From Chloroflexota bacterium (GTDB lineage: Bacteria; Chloroflexota; UBA6077; FW602-bin22; JACPQP01): 13,047 nt of DNA. Location: NCBI GenBank assembly GCA_016190465.1, contig JACPQP010000013.1, forward strand, positions 1 to 13,047, given 5' to 3'. The translations under genes and the position numbers were made by a program. How positions within the stretch are numbered: the stretch's first letter is position 1; each line of letters begins with the position of its first letter. Below the pieces are notes generated by a model. That model was not told where the DNA came from, did no database searches, and was given only the letters and a program-made list of their open reading frames with translations. This document shows, piece after piece, positions 6,516 through 13,047 of the stretch.

Positions 6516-7681
6516 TCGCCTATTTCGACTGCTTTTCCGGCATCAGCGGGGATATGGCGTTGGGCTCGCTGATCGACGCCGGTGCTCCGGTCGAGCTGGT
6601 GCGCCACGAACTCGCTCGCCTGCCCATCGGCGGCTACACCGTCGAGGCTGAGGTCGTGGTGCGAGACGGTCTGCGCGGGACGGCGCTCCGGGTGTGGCTG
6701 TCCCCGGATGCCGAGCAGCCCCATCGCCATCTTCGAGACGTCCTCGCGATCATCGATCAGACCGCGCTTGCCCCCCGAGTGGTCGCCCGGGCCACCGCCG
6801 TCTTCCGAGGATTGGCCGAAGCGGAGGCGGCGGTCCACGGCGTCCCGGTCGACGAGGTCCACTTCCACGAGGTCGGGGCGGTCGACGCCATCGTCGACGT
6901 CGTCGGCACGGCGGTCTGCCTCGAGCACCTCGGCGTCGAGCGCATCTGCGCTTCCAGCGTCCCCACCGGAACGGGCTCGGTCCAGACGGCCCACGGCGTC
7001 CTGCCGGTCCCGGCGCCGGCCACGCTCGAGCTGCTGCGCCGGGCCAGCGCGCCGATCCGGCCCAGCCCGGCCCAGACCGAGCTGACGACCCCGACCGGCG
7101 CGGCCATCCTGTCGGCGCTGGCCACCTTCGAGATGCCGCCGCTGCGTCTCGTGGCCACCGGGCACGGCTTTGGTCGAAAGGTGCTGCCGTGGCCGAATTT
7201 GCTGCGTGTCTGGCTCGGCGAGCCCGAGACGGCCGCCGACGGCGGGCTGGAGACCGACACCATCGCCGTGATCGAGACGAACGTCGACGACGCCACGCCC
7301 GAGCAGCTCGGCGCGGCGATGCAGACGCTCCTCGACGCCGGCGCCCTGGACGTCTTCTTCACCCCCATCCAGATGAAGAAGAACCGTCCGGCGACGAAGC
7401 TCACGGTGCTCGCCGCGCCGGGCGCCGAGGCGGCGCTGGCCCGCCGGGTCTTGCGGGAGACGACCTCGCTGGGCGTGCGCGTGCGGACTGAGCGTCGCTG
7501 GAAGTGCCGGCGCTGGCAGCAGACGGTGGCGACCCCCTGGGGGCCAGTGCGGGTCAAGGTGAAGCAGCTTGGCGACGAGCGCCTGGTCTCCCCCGAGTAC
7601 GACGATTGCGCCGCGCTCGCCCGCCAGGCGAACGTGCCGTTCGCCGAGGTCTACGAGATCGCCCGTGGATTGGGGGGATGA
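6512..7681 (+). CDS. larC: LarC, nickel insertion protein for the NPN cofactor
   Basis: CTP-dependent cyclometallase that inserts nickel into the pincer nucleotide, forming the Ni-C and Ni-S bonds after LarE has added sulphur. 389 residues, full length. The N-terminus M-I-A-Y-F-D-C-F-S-G-I-S-G-D-M is diagnostic. H-R-H at 71-73 and H-F-H-E at 117-120 are the conserved His-rich segments, T-P-T-G-A-A at 193-198 follows, and P-I-Q-M-K-K-N-R-P at 285-293 with E-T-T-S-L-G-V-R-V at 316-324 marks the C-terminal domain. In Lactiplantibacillus larC is split into two frames joined by ribosomal frameshifting; here it is one continuous frame. The start is fixed by the four-base ATGA overlap with larB, implying translational coupling. 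No larE or larA lies in the window. Its stop touches the stop of the convergent gene that follows. Confidence 0.94.
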   Translation: MIAYFDCFSGISGDMALGSLIDAGAPVELVRHELARLPIGGYTVEAEVVVRDGLRGTALRVWLSPDAEQPHRHLRDVLAIIDQTALAPRVVARATAVFRGLAEAEAAVHGVPVDEVHFHEVGAVDAIVDVVGTAVCLEHLGVERICASSVPTGTGSVQTAHGVLPVPAPATLELLRRASAPIRPSPAQTELTTPTGAAILSALATFEMPPLRLVATGHGFGRKVLPWPNLLRVWLGEPETAADGGLETDTIAVIETNVDDATPEQLGAAMQTLLDAGALDVFFTPIQMKKNRPATKLTVLAAPGAEAALARRVLRETTSLGVRVRTERRWKCRRWQQTVATPWGPVRVKVKQLGDERLVSPEYDDCAALARQANVPFAEVYEIARGLGG

Positions 7682-8281
7682 CTACACATTTGGATGCCAC
7701 CGGGTCAGGGCGGCCCGCACCTTCGCTCGCCAGGCGATCCGGTTCTCCTCGATTCCCGGAGAGCTCGCTGGCCCGCAGGCCAGGTCTTCGAGGAGAGCGA
7801 CGACCTGGGCCATCGTCCCCTCGATCAGGTTCACGGCGGCGGGCCGGGTGGGCAGGGCCTGTCCATCGGCCGTGACGTATTTGTGGCACTCGTGGATGAC
7901 CGCGTCGATCAGGCGCATCTTCTCGCTCGGCGAACCCGCGTGGGGCAACCGCGCCACGAAATCCTCAAACGCGTGCAACGCGGTCCCGCCGACAAGCTGC
8001 TTGTGCTGATAGGTCTTCTGGTAGTCGCCCCACGTGATCTGCCAGGTACACTGACCGCACCTGAGCACCTCGCTTCTCCCACCGTGGTGCGCGATGACGT
8101 GCCCGCACGATGGACACTCGACTTTACCGAAGGCGGCCTCGGTCACCGTCGAGATGCTCTTGCAGCGAGCGTAGAAGCCGAAAGCCACTTCGTCGATCAG
8201 CTCCTCGTCGACGATGCCCCGGGCATCAGTCTCGTAGAGCCGAAGAATGAGGGCTCGAGAGACTCTCGGCGCCCAGCGCAT
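7682..8281 (-). CDS. Uncharacterised zinc-ribbon protein
   Basis: 199-residue protein of unknown function. The N-terminal part (about 7-50) looks helical (R-L-Y-E-T-D-A-R-G-I-V-D-E-E-L-I-D-E-V) and could be a small DNA-binding-like domain. A probable zinc ribbon follows: C56-P-S-C59 and C75-G-Q-C78. After it come W-G-D-Y-Q-K-T-Y at 84-91 and a helical C-terminal part with L-I-D-A-V-I-H-E-C-H-K at 124-134. No membrane segment or signal peptide is seen. I have a vague memory of similar unnamed proteins in Chloroflexota and Actinomycetota but no name to offer. ATG 8281 is preceded by GGGGGTGAAAG, a fair ribosome-binding site. It is convergent with larC with no bases between the stops. A nucleic-acid-related role is only a guess from the ribbon. 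Confidence 0.82.
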   Translation of the reverse strand: MRWAPRVSRALILRLYETDARGIVDEELIDEVAFGFYARCKSISTVTEAAFGKVECPSCGHVIAHHGGRSEVLRCGQCTWQITWGDYQKTYQHKQLVGGTALHAFEDFVARLPHAGSPSEKMRLIDAVIHECHKYVTADGQALPTRPAAVNLIEGTMAQVVALLEDLACGPASSPGIEENRIAWRAKVRAALTRWHPNV

Positions 8282-8355
8282 CTTTCACCCCCGCGCACAC
8301 CGACCTCGTTGCACCACCAGGCACCGCCAACAGCAATCCGCACGGGGGGGTCCGA

Positions 8356-8397
8356 CCTCTCCCCCCTTCCCCCCTCCCCGACGCGGGGAGGGGGGTG
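8356..8397. repeat. GC-rich hairpin repeat upstream of the zinc-ribbon gene
   Basis: Perfect 12-bp inverted repeat: CCCCCCTCCCCG (8369-8380) pairs with CGGGGAGGGGGG (8384-8395) around an ACG loop, preceded by a further C-rich stretch from 8356. It belongs to the same family as the repeats at 72-164 and 3266-3307. It lies between the start of the zinc-ribbon gene and the end of the MFS gene, both on the - strand, so it would be transcribed as a strong hairpin after the MFS gene. No T-run follows on either strand, so termination is possible but not classical. Confidence 0.75.
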
Positions 8398-8479
8398 GCT
8401 CCGGTCAGGCCACCCGCTTGCTCGACACCACCGCTCGCTGCTGTAGAGCCGAGTCACCCGCAGTCGGGGTAGCACGCCG

Positions 8480-9715
8480 TCACCCAACCGGTCGCGGGAC
8501 GCCGCCTGGTCGCCTCATGGTCTCGGGCGCATACAGCGCGAAGGGGACCGTGACGAAGACGATCAGGGCCGCGGTGCCGATGAGCGCGGTGTCCGGGCCG
8601 TACTGGTCGGCCAGCAGGCCGAGGGTGGCCGGCCCGACGACGTAGCCGGCGTCGGCGAGGGTGCGATAGACGCCCATCGTCACGCCGTTGGCGCCGCGCG
8701 GCGCCATGTCGGCCGCGTATGCCGTCGGGGCCGCGCTGGAGATCCCGCCGGCGAGGCCCCAGAGGACGGTGGAGGCGACGAAGAGCGGATAGGTGTCCGC
8801 CCCCGTGAACGCGACGAAGGCCAGCCCGGAGAGCAGCGAGCCAGGGACAATCACTGCCTTCCGGCCAAAGCGATCGACCAGCAGACCCGAGAACGAGACG
8901 AGCGCCAGGTTGAGCACGTTGGCGATGGTGAAGGCGACGCCGATCTGCGAGGCCGAGAGACCCAGCCGGTTGGCGCCAAGGAGGGGCACCACGCTGAAGA
9001 TGGCGCCGGTTCGGGCAAAGAACTGGGCGAAGGCAATGGCGCCGACAAGGACGAAGCCGGGGCGGCGCAGGAGCATCCGGAGCGTTTCCCCGAAGGGCGG
9101 GGACGGCTCGCGCGCGGTCTGGCTGCCCGTGGAGCGGCCGCGCGTCTCCGGCAGGCGGGTGGTGGCGATGACTCCCGCGAGGGTGCCCAGAATGGCGAAG
9201 GCGAAGAACGGGGCGCGCATGCCGAAGAGGTCGGCGATGATGCCACCGGGCGTCGGCCCGAACCCGACGGCGAAGATGAAGAAGCCCATGTAGACGCTCG
9301 TCATTCGCCCGCGGTTCTCCGGTGTGCTGATGTCGGCAAGGTAGACCTGGCCGCCGGTGAGCACGGTCGCGGCGCCGATGCCGGCGATGAAGCGGAACAG
9401 GATCAGTTGCTCGTAGGTCGTCGCGAAGCCGCAGAGCAAGCTGCCGCCCGCGGTGAGTCCGCCGCCCAGCAGCAGCACGGTCCGCCGGCCGTATCGCTCG
9501 GCGAGCTGGCCCATCGGCAGGTCGAAGAGGAGGCGTCCGAGCCCGTAGACGGCGACGGCGAGCCCGATGGCCGCGGTGCTTACCCCGAAGGACTGCGCAT
9601 AGAGTGGCACGACGGGGACGATGATGCCGAAGCCGAGCTGGTTGACCGCGATGACCGCGCACAGCCACAGCAGAGACCGGTGCGACCGGAGGGTCCGCCG
9701 AAATTGCTCAATCAT
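8480..9715 (-). CDS. Major facilitator superfamily transporter, probable drug/metabolite efflux
   Basis: 411-residue inner-membrane protein with about 12 hydrophobic segments. MFS motif A is at 69-78 (G-Q-L-A-E-R-Y-G-R-R) between segments 2 and 3, and its second-half counterpart reads G-L-L-V-D-R-F-G-R-K. A G-F-G-P-T-P-G-G-I motif-C-like stretch at about 151-159 lies in segment 5, which in this superfamily points to proton-driven antiport. The central loop at about 190-215 is hydrophilic. The substrate cannot be told from sequence. ATG 9715 is chosen: GAGG lies five bases upstream, within a duplicated 14-base unit. It lies 138 bases downstream of the fic gene on the same strand and could be read through from it, though nothing suggests a shared function. 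Confidence 0.9.
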   Translation of the reverse strand: MIEQFRRTLRSHRSLLWLCAVIAVNQLGFGIIVPVVPLYAQSFGVSTAAIGLAVAVYGLGRLLFDLPMGQLAERYGRRTVLLLGGGLTAGGSLLCGFATTYEQLILFRFIAGIGAATVLTGGQVYLADISTPENRGRMTSVYMGFFIFAVGFGPTPGGIIADLFGMRAPFFAFAILGTLAGVIATTRLPETRGRSTGSQTAREPSPPFGETLRMLLRRPGFVLVGAIAFAQFFARTGAIFSVVPLLGANRLGLSASQIGVAFTIANVLNLALVSFSGLLVDRFGRKAVIVPGSLLSGLAFVAFTGADTYPLFVASTVLWGLAGGISSAAPTAYAADMAPRGANGVTMGVYRTLADAGYVVGPATLGLLADQYGPDTALIGTAALIVFVTVPFALYAPETMRRPGGVPRPVG

Positions 9716-9716
9716 A

Positions 9717-9744
9717 ACGGCCTCATCGATACGGCCTCATCCGT
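9717..9744. repeat. 14-bp tandem duplication in the MFS gene leader
   Basis: ACGGCCTCATCGAT at 9717-9730 is followed by ACGGCCTCATCCGT at 9731-9744; the first ten bases are identical. On the coding (-) strand each unit carries ATGAGGCCGT, so the Shine-Dalgarno-like GAGG is duplicated. Each copy also opens a tiny frame (MRPYR and MRPL) whose TGA overlaps the next ATG. Confidence 0.6.
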
Positions 9745-9767
9745 CCACGCCTCGCGGCTCGCTTCCT

Positions 9768-9793
9768 GACCGCCACGACCACTCGCGGCGGTC
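9768..9793. other. Inverted repeat between fic and the MFS gene
   Basis: GACCGCC (9768-9774) and GGCGGTC (9787-9793) form a 7-bp inverted repeat with a 12-base loop. It lies just downstream of fic on the - strand and about 50 bases before the MFS start. No T-tract follows in the direction of transcription. It may be a weak terminator or an operator, or chance in GC-rich DNA. Confidence 0.25.
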
Positions 9794-9853
9794 GCCGTCG
9801 GCCCTCAACAACACCCGAATCGGGCTTGCTCAGGGATCTCCAGGAAAGCGAGC

Positions 9854-10879
9854 TCAGTGACGGACAAGCTGCTCCCGAGATTGAGGTTGGCGCTGCCCCC
9901 GGTAGCGACTTGCCAGGTAGATATCAAGCCATTGCCTGCTGCTTACCAACGTCCCCGCCTCGCCCCTCACCACCCTGAGTCGGCCGCGCTCCGCCGCTTT
10001 TCGGAGCGCCTTGACGCTCAGCGCCTCCGTTGCCAGGGCTTCCAGCGGGACGAGCTTGACGGGACCGGCCACGGCAGGAAGGATGAAGCGCATGAGGTTG
10101 TCGATGATCGCGCGGGCTATGAGTTCGCCAAGCGGGCCGGTATCTGCGTGATCGGCCTTTTGCAGCGCGCGCAGGTACCGGACGCGATCTCGCTTGTGGA
10201 TGATCGCGGGCGGGTAACCGAGCCGGACCAGAATGAGATTCATCAGCAGACGGCCAGTTCGCCCGTTGCCATCCAGAAATGGGTGGATGCGTTCGAATGC
10301 GGCGTGCCGTTTGGCTACGGCCTCGGCGATAGGTGCCGGGTCGTCCCTGAAAACGCACACTTCATCGATCCAGCGGGTCATCAGTGCCTGCACCTGGGTA
10401 TGGTCAGGCGGGGTCATGCCACTGTCGAACGGATGAATGTTATGCTGCCGCCAGTTGCCCGGGCTCTCCGTATCGTAGGCGTTCGGATGTGGAGCAACCT
10501 TCCATACGGGCTCCATCGCCAGGTAATGGACGTGTCGGACCTCCTGGAGCGTGAGTAACATCCCTGAGTCCCAACTATCCGCCTTGATTGCCTGACCGTA
10601 GATCCACCGCGCAGCCTCAGCGTACCCCTGGACCTCCAGATAGTCCTTGAGTTGTTTGTCGCCGATGGCCTTGCCTTCCCGGAGGAGGGCTTCAACCTCC
10701 TTCAGGACGAGCGTGTTGCCTTCGATGGCGGTCGAGCCATGGGCTTCGCTGTACCAGATCTCGTTCCAGATCCCTTCCGCCTCTATGGGTGAAGGTAGCC
10801 CACCAAAGCGGCGTAGCTCCACCACCTCGAAAGCAAGGCGTTGATGGATAGCCGCGCGTGACTTGCGTCCACGGCTCAT
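9854..10879 (-). CDS. Class II Fic family protein with C-terminal helix-turn-helix-like domain
   Basis: Predicted Fic-domain nucleotidyltransferase that would transfer AMP to a Ser, Thr or Tyr on a target protein, 341 residues. The catalytic loop is fully canonical, H-P-F-L-D-G-N-G-R-T-G-R at 199-210. The inhibitory motif S49-x-x-x-E53-G54 lies N-terminal to the Fic core, defining class II, in which the Glu blocks ATP gamma-phosphate in cis, so no separate antitoxin is needed. The C-terminal part (about 277-325: L-A-T-E-A-L-S-V-K-A-L-R-K-A-A-E-R-G-R-L, then V-S-S-R-Q-W-L) resembles an excisionase-like helix-turn-helix. ATG 10879 is preferred: GGAG lies eight bases upstream, against only two for ATG 10885. 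The open frame continues upstream to 10972, but that part holds the promoter-like sequence. GC content is lower than in neighbouring genes, suggesting transfer. Confidence 0.9.
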   Translation of the reverse strand: MSRGRKSRAAIHQRLAFEVVELRRFGGLPSPIEAEGIWNEIWYSEAHGSTAIEGNTLVLKEVEALLREGKAIGDKQLKDYLEVQGYAEAARWIYGQAIKADSWDSGMLLTLQEVRHVHYLAMEPVWKVAPHPNAYDTESPGNWRQHNIHPFDSGMTPPDHTQVQALMTRWIDEVCVFRDDPAPIAEAVAKRHAAFERIHPFLDGNGRTGRLLMNLILVRLGYPPAIIHKRDRVRYLRALQKADHADTGPLGELIARAIIDNLMRFILPAVAGPVKLVPLEALATEALSVKALRKAAERGRLRVVRGEAGTLVSSRQWLDIYLASRYRGQRQPQSREQLVRH

Positions 10880-10898
10880 AGACATAGCTCCGAGCGCG

Positions 10899-11017
10899 GT
10901 TGTCTCTCTGCGCCCCAAAGTATAGCACGTGACAACCCGAGTTGTCGCATGCGGGTGAGATAATTGCGACACGACAACCTGGTGGGGTCATCGTGTCTCA
11001 TCGATCTGCCGGACAAC
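10899..11017. promoter_or_regulatory. Cluster of five GACAAC/GTTGTC boxes upstream of fic (putative operator)
   Basis: GTTGTC occurs at 10899-10904 and 10941-10946, and GACAAC at 10931-10936, 10973-10978 and 11012-11017. The pair at 10931-10946 is a perfect palindrome with a four-base spacer, GACAACCCGAGTTGTC. A second inverted pair, TGTCGCA (10943-10949) and TGCGACA (10965-10971), overlaps it. My rough estimate is about 0.04 such hexamers by chance in this length at this GC content. The boxes flank and overlap the predicted -10 box, the expected layout for repression or autoregulation. Confidence 0.6.
10919..10948 (-). promoter_or_regulatory. Predicted fic promoter
   Basis: On the - strand a good -10 box TATACT lies at 10924-10919, about 40 bases before the fic ATG. 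With an 18-base spacer the -35 position reads GCGACA (10948-10943), four of six matches to TTGACA. The -35 and spacer overlap the perfect GACAAC palindrome, so a protein bound there would block the promoter. Confidence 0.45.
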
Positions 11018-11084
11018 GTGCCGCGACTGGCAGTGGCCAGCGGGCGAGACCCGGCCGGCTCGGTTGTGGCAGCCCGAGGCGAAG

Positions 11085-12047
11085 TCATCGATGACCCGGT
11101 TTCACTCGATGCGCATCGACCAGCTTGCGCTCGTGAGACGAACCGGTGGTCTGCGCCCAGACGATGCCCCCGACGATGGACGCGCCACCGACCACGAAGG
11201 TGAGGGTGAGTGGCTCGCCCAGGAACAGCGCGGAGAGCGCTACGCCGAGCGGCGGGACGAGGTACTGGTACACCGCCGCCTCGGCCGCCGGCACGTACTT
11301 CAGCGCGTACATCCAGAGCGTGAAGTTGAGACTGGTGCAGCCGACGCCCAGGTAGATCAGCAGCGCCAGCGTCGGCCCGGGTCGAACCAGCGCCTCAATC
11401 AGCGGCTGAAAGCCAATGCCGGCGCCAACGGCGGGGGCCAGGACGAACCCGGCCATCCCGCTGGCGATGGCCACGGTGGGGATCGCATCGCCCGTGCGCA
11501 TCAGCGCGCGCCCGAGGACGGTGCTGAGCGCGATACCGAGGCTACAGAGGACCGAGAGGAGCACGCCGAGCAGGCTCAACGACTGAAACGATAGTACTTC
11601 GGGGCGGGCGTCCCGAAACAGGACCAGCCCGACCCCGACGAACGCGAGGACCGCGCCGGTCAGCACCCGCCGGCTGCCCACCGCCCGGTGGAGAGCGACC
11701 GTGCCGAGCGCAAGCCACAGCGGGTGCAGGTTGTTCAGAAGCGCGTTGACCGACGCCGGCAGGAGGGCGAGCGCCGCGACGGAGAGGAACGAGTTCACGA
11801 CGAAGCTGTTGACCCCGTAGACCAGCGTCGCCAGCCACCGCTCTCGTATCACGGCGAGAAGCGGCTTTGACCCGCCGCGCCCGAGCACCAGCGCCGAGAG
11901 CACGATGCCCGCGGTCACCGCGCGCACCAGCGCGACGTGGGCCGGCCCGACCTCGCCGAGCACCGGCTTGGCGGCCGGGTACATCGAGGCCCAGAGCAAC
12001 GACGACACGATCAGCGCGGCGTAGACCTTCGGCGGGTACCGCAGCAC
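11085..12047 (-). CDS. EamA/DMT superfamily transporter
   Basis: 320-residue inner-membrane protein with two EamA repeats and about ten hydrophobic segments. The first repeat (about 8-145) includes S-S-L-L-W-A-S-M-Y-P at 15-24 and a V-N-A-L-L-N-N-L-H-P-L-W segment at 100-111. The second (about 158-300) ends with the family-typical A-A-E-A-A-V-Y-Q-Y-L-V-P-P-L-G-V at 254-269 and L-G-E-P-L at 276-280. Such proteins export amino acids or other small metabolites; the substrate is not readable. The start is GTG 12047, the codon directly after the TAG of the alcohol dehydrogenase, with no clear ribosome-binding site of its own, so re-initiation is likely. The first ATG alternative would be residue 22 and would cut the first membrane segment. 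A hydrophilic tail (about 302-320) closes it. Confidence 0.9.
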   Translation of the reverse strand: MLRYPPKVYAALIVSSLLWASMYPAAKPVLGEVGPAHVALVRAVTAGIVLSALVLGRGGSKPLLAVIRERWLATLVYGVNSFVVNSFLSVAALALLPASVNALLNNLHPLWLALGTVALHRAVGSRRVLTGAVLAFVGVGLVLFRDARPEVLSFQSLSLLGVLLSVLCSLGIALSTVLGRALMRTGDAIPTVAIASGMAGFVLAPAVGAGIGFQPLIEALVRPGPTLALLIYLGVGCTSLNFTLWMYALKYVPAAEAAVYQYLVPPLGVALSALFLGEPLTLTFVVGGASIVGGIVWAQTTGSSHERKLVDAHRVKPGHR

Positions 12048-13047
12048 CTAATCGAACCGCGAGAACCGGATAATGCTGCGGGCGACCTCACCACGCTCCA
12101 GCGCCGCGAAGGCGTCGTTGATCTGCTCGATCGGGTACTCGCGGCTGATCAGCTCGTCCAGCTTCAGCTTGCCGGCGACGTACAGCCCCAGCAGACGGGG
12201 GACATCGGTGTGCGGCACGCACGAGCCGTAAAGCGTGCCCCGGAGCGTCTTCTCCTGGAGCATGATCGACGACGCGTTGAGCGATACCTCGGCGGTGGTG
12301 GGCGCGATGCCCACCACCACGGCCGTCCCGCCGCGCCGAATCACCTCGTACACCTGGCGGATCGTTTCCGGTCGGCCGATCACCTCAAAGGCGTAGTCCG
12401 CGCCGCGGCCCTCGGTCAGCTCCCTGACCGCCTCGACGACACCCCCATCCCGCGCGTTCAGCGTGTGCGTCGCGCCAAAGACCCGGGCATACTCGAGCTT
12501 GTTCGGCAGGACGTCGACCGCGATGATCCGTTCGGCGCCGGCGAGCGCCGCACCCTGGATCACGTTGAGGCCGACGCCGCCGCAGCCGATCACGACGACG
12601 CTGGCGCCCGGCTCGACCTTCGCCGCGTTGATGGCCGCGCCGACTCCCGTCATCACCGCGCAGCCGACGGTCGCCGCCTTGTCCAGCGGTACATCCCGGC
12701 GGATCGGGATCACGCCCGCCTCGGGTAAGACGCTGTACTCGGCAAACGAGCTGACCCCCGCGAAGTGTCGGATCTCCTCGGCGTCACGGCGATAGCGTGA
12801 GGTGCCGTCCGCCAGCCGGCCGGACCAGCGGATGCCGGCACCCATATCGCAGAGGGCCGGGCGCCCGCGGCTACAGAAATAGCAGTGGCCACAGCTCGCC
12901 CGCCACAGGAAAACCACGTGGTCGCCCGGCTTGACCGACGTCACGCCGTCGCCCACCGCCTCGACGACGCCAGCGCCCTCGTGGCCCAGGATGGCCGGAA
13001 GCGGCGCGGGGACGTCGCCGCGCATCACGTGGAGATCGCTGTGGCAC
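12048..13047 (-). CDS. Zinc-dependent alcohol dehydrogenase, N-terminus beyond the window
   Basis: Medium-chain NAD-dependent alcohol dehydrogenase; 332 residues are visible and roughly 35 are missing at the N-terminus. The first visible residues are C-H-S-D-L-H, containing the catalytic zinc Cys, so the frame runs off the edge and the internal ATG at 13025 is not the start. Counting from that Cys as 1, the catalytic zinc ligands are C1, H22 (G-H-E) and C129 (V-G-C). Structural zinc ligands are C52, C55, C58 and C66. The NAD fold has G-C-G-G-V-G at 154-159, and an Asp near 178 (I-A-V-D) favours NAD over NADP. Layout and spacing resemble the class III / NDMA-dependent bacterial branch, which oxidises alcohols or formaldehyde-thiol adducts; the exact substrate is open. 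It precedes the EamA transporter in one unit with touching stop and start. Confidence 0.92.
   Translation of the reverse strand, partial: CHSDLHVMRGDVPAPLPAILGHEGAGVVEAVGDGVTSVKPGDHVVFLWRASCGHCYFCSRGRPALCDMGAGIRWSGRLADGTSRYRRDAEEIRHFAGVSSFAEYSVLPEAGVIPIRRDVPLDKAATVGCAVMTGVGAAINAAKVEPGASVVVIGCGGVGLNVIQGAALAGAERIIAVDVLPNKLEYARVFGATHTLNARDGGVVEAVRELTEGRGADYAFEVIGRPETIRQVYEVIRRGGTAVVVGIAPTTAEVSLNASSIMLQEKTLRGTLYGSCVPHTDVPRLLGLYVAGKLKLDELISREYPIEQINDAFAALERGEVARSIIRFSRFD

Noticed and set aside
6512..7681. Frameshifted or split larC
   Set aside because: Considered because larC is split with programmed frameshifting in Lactiplantibacillus. Here one frame covers both domains without a break.
8369..8395. 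Intrinsic terminator
   Set aside because: The stem is strong, but no T-run follows on either strand; the match to the other intergenic copies favours a repeat element.
10931..10946. LexA/SOS box
   Set aside because: The core AAC-N4-GTT resembles the Gram-positive box, but the outer bases are wrong (CAAC/GTTG instead of GAAC/GTTC), and the multiple copies fit a local operator better.
9854..10972. Longer 372-residue Fic start at 10972
   Set aside because: The extra 31 residues overlap the -10 box and the palindrome, and a well-placed GGAG supports the start at 10879.
12048..13028. Complete alcohol dehydrogenase starting near 13028
   Set aside because: The frame continues upstream with C-H-S-D-L-H, which contains an essential zinc ligand, so the gene is cut by the window edge.

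Overview
The window is GC-rich (roughly two thirds G+C by eye), uses GTG starts freely and is tightly packed. No stretch of more than about 210 bases lacks a gene. The gene content and the C-rich/G-rich hairpin repeats between genes suggest a bacterium of the Chloroflexota, perhaps a Sphaerobacter/Thermomicrobia relative. That assignment is an inference from overall impression, and no rRNA or other taxonomic marker is present.

Region 1 (about 180-7681, + strand) is one long co-directional run of seven genes that looks like a sugar or sugar-acid uptake and catabolism locus. It holds two CUT1-type ABC permeases (MalF/UgpA-like, then MalG/UgpE-like), an enolase-superfamily acid-sugar dehydratase whose catalytic residues have the spacing of D-galactonate dehydratase, and two Gfo/Idh/MocA proteins. 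The first of these is canonical. The second has lost the catalytic Lys of the EKP motif and probably the Asp of HxxD. The run ends with larB and larC, overlapping by ATGA, which make and nickel-load the nickel-pincer nucleotide (NPN) cofactor. No substrate-binding protein, ABC ATPase, larE or larA-type racemase is visible. The substrate-binding protein probably lies just upstream. The simplest reading is import of a sugar or sugar acid, dehydratase and oxidoreductase steps, and possibly an NPN-dependent racemase or epimerase encoded elsewhere.

Region 2 (7682-9715, - strand) has an uncharacterised zinc-ribbon protein whose stop codon abuts the larC stop, and an MFS efflux-type transporter.

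Region 3 (9854-11017, - strand) is a lower-GC island with a class II Fic AMP-transferase-like protein. It carries its own inhibitory motif and a probable C-terminal helix-turn-helix. Its promoter region has five GACAAC/GTTGTC boxes within about 120 bases, a likely operator cluster.

Region 4 (11085 to the right edge, - strand) is a two-gene unit: a zinc-dependent alcohol dehydrogenase cut by the window edge, and an EamA/DMT transporter whose GTG start directly follows the dehydrogenase stop.

Four copies of a GC-rich hairpin repeat lie between genes (two facing copies at 72-164, one at 3266-3307, one at 8356-8397). The copy nearest the first permease contains four G-tracts that could form a G-quadruplex. 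The most useful leads are the GACAAC cluster before fic, the EKP-less oxidoreductase, and the coupling of larBC to an acid-sugar pathway.
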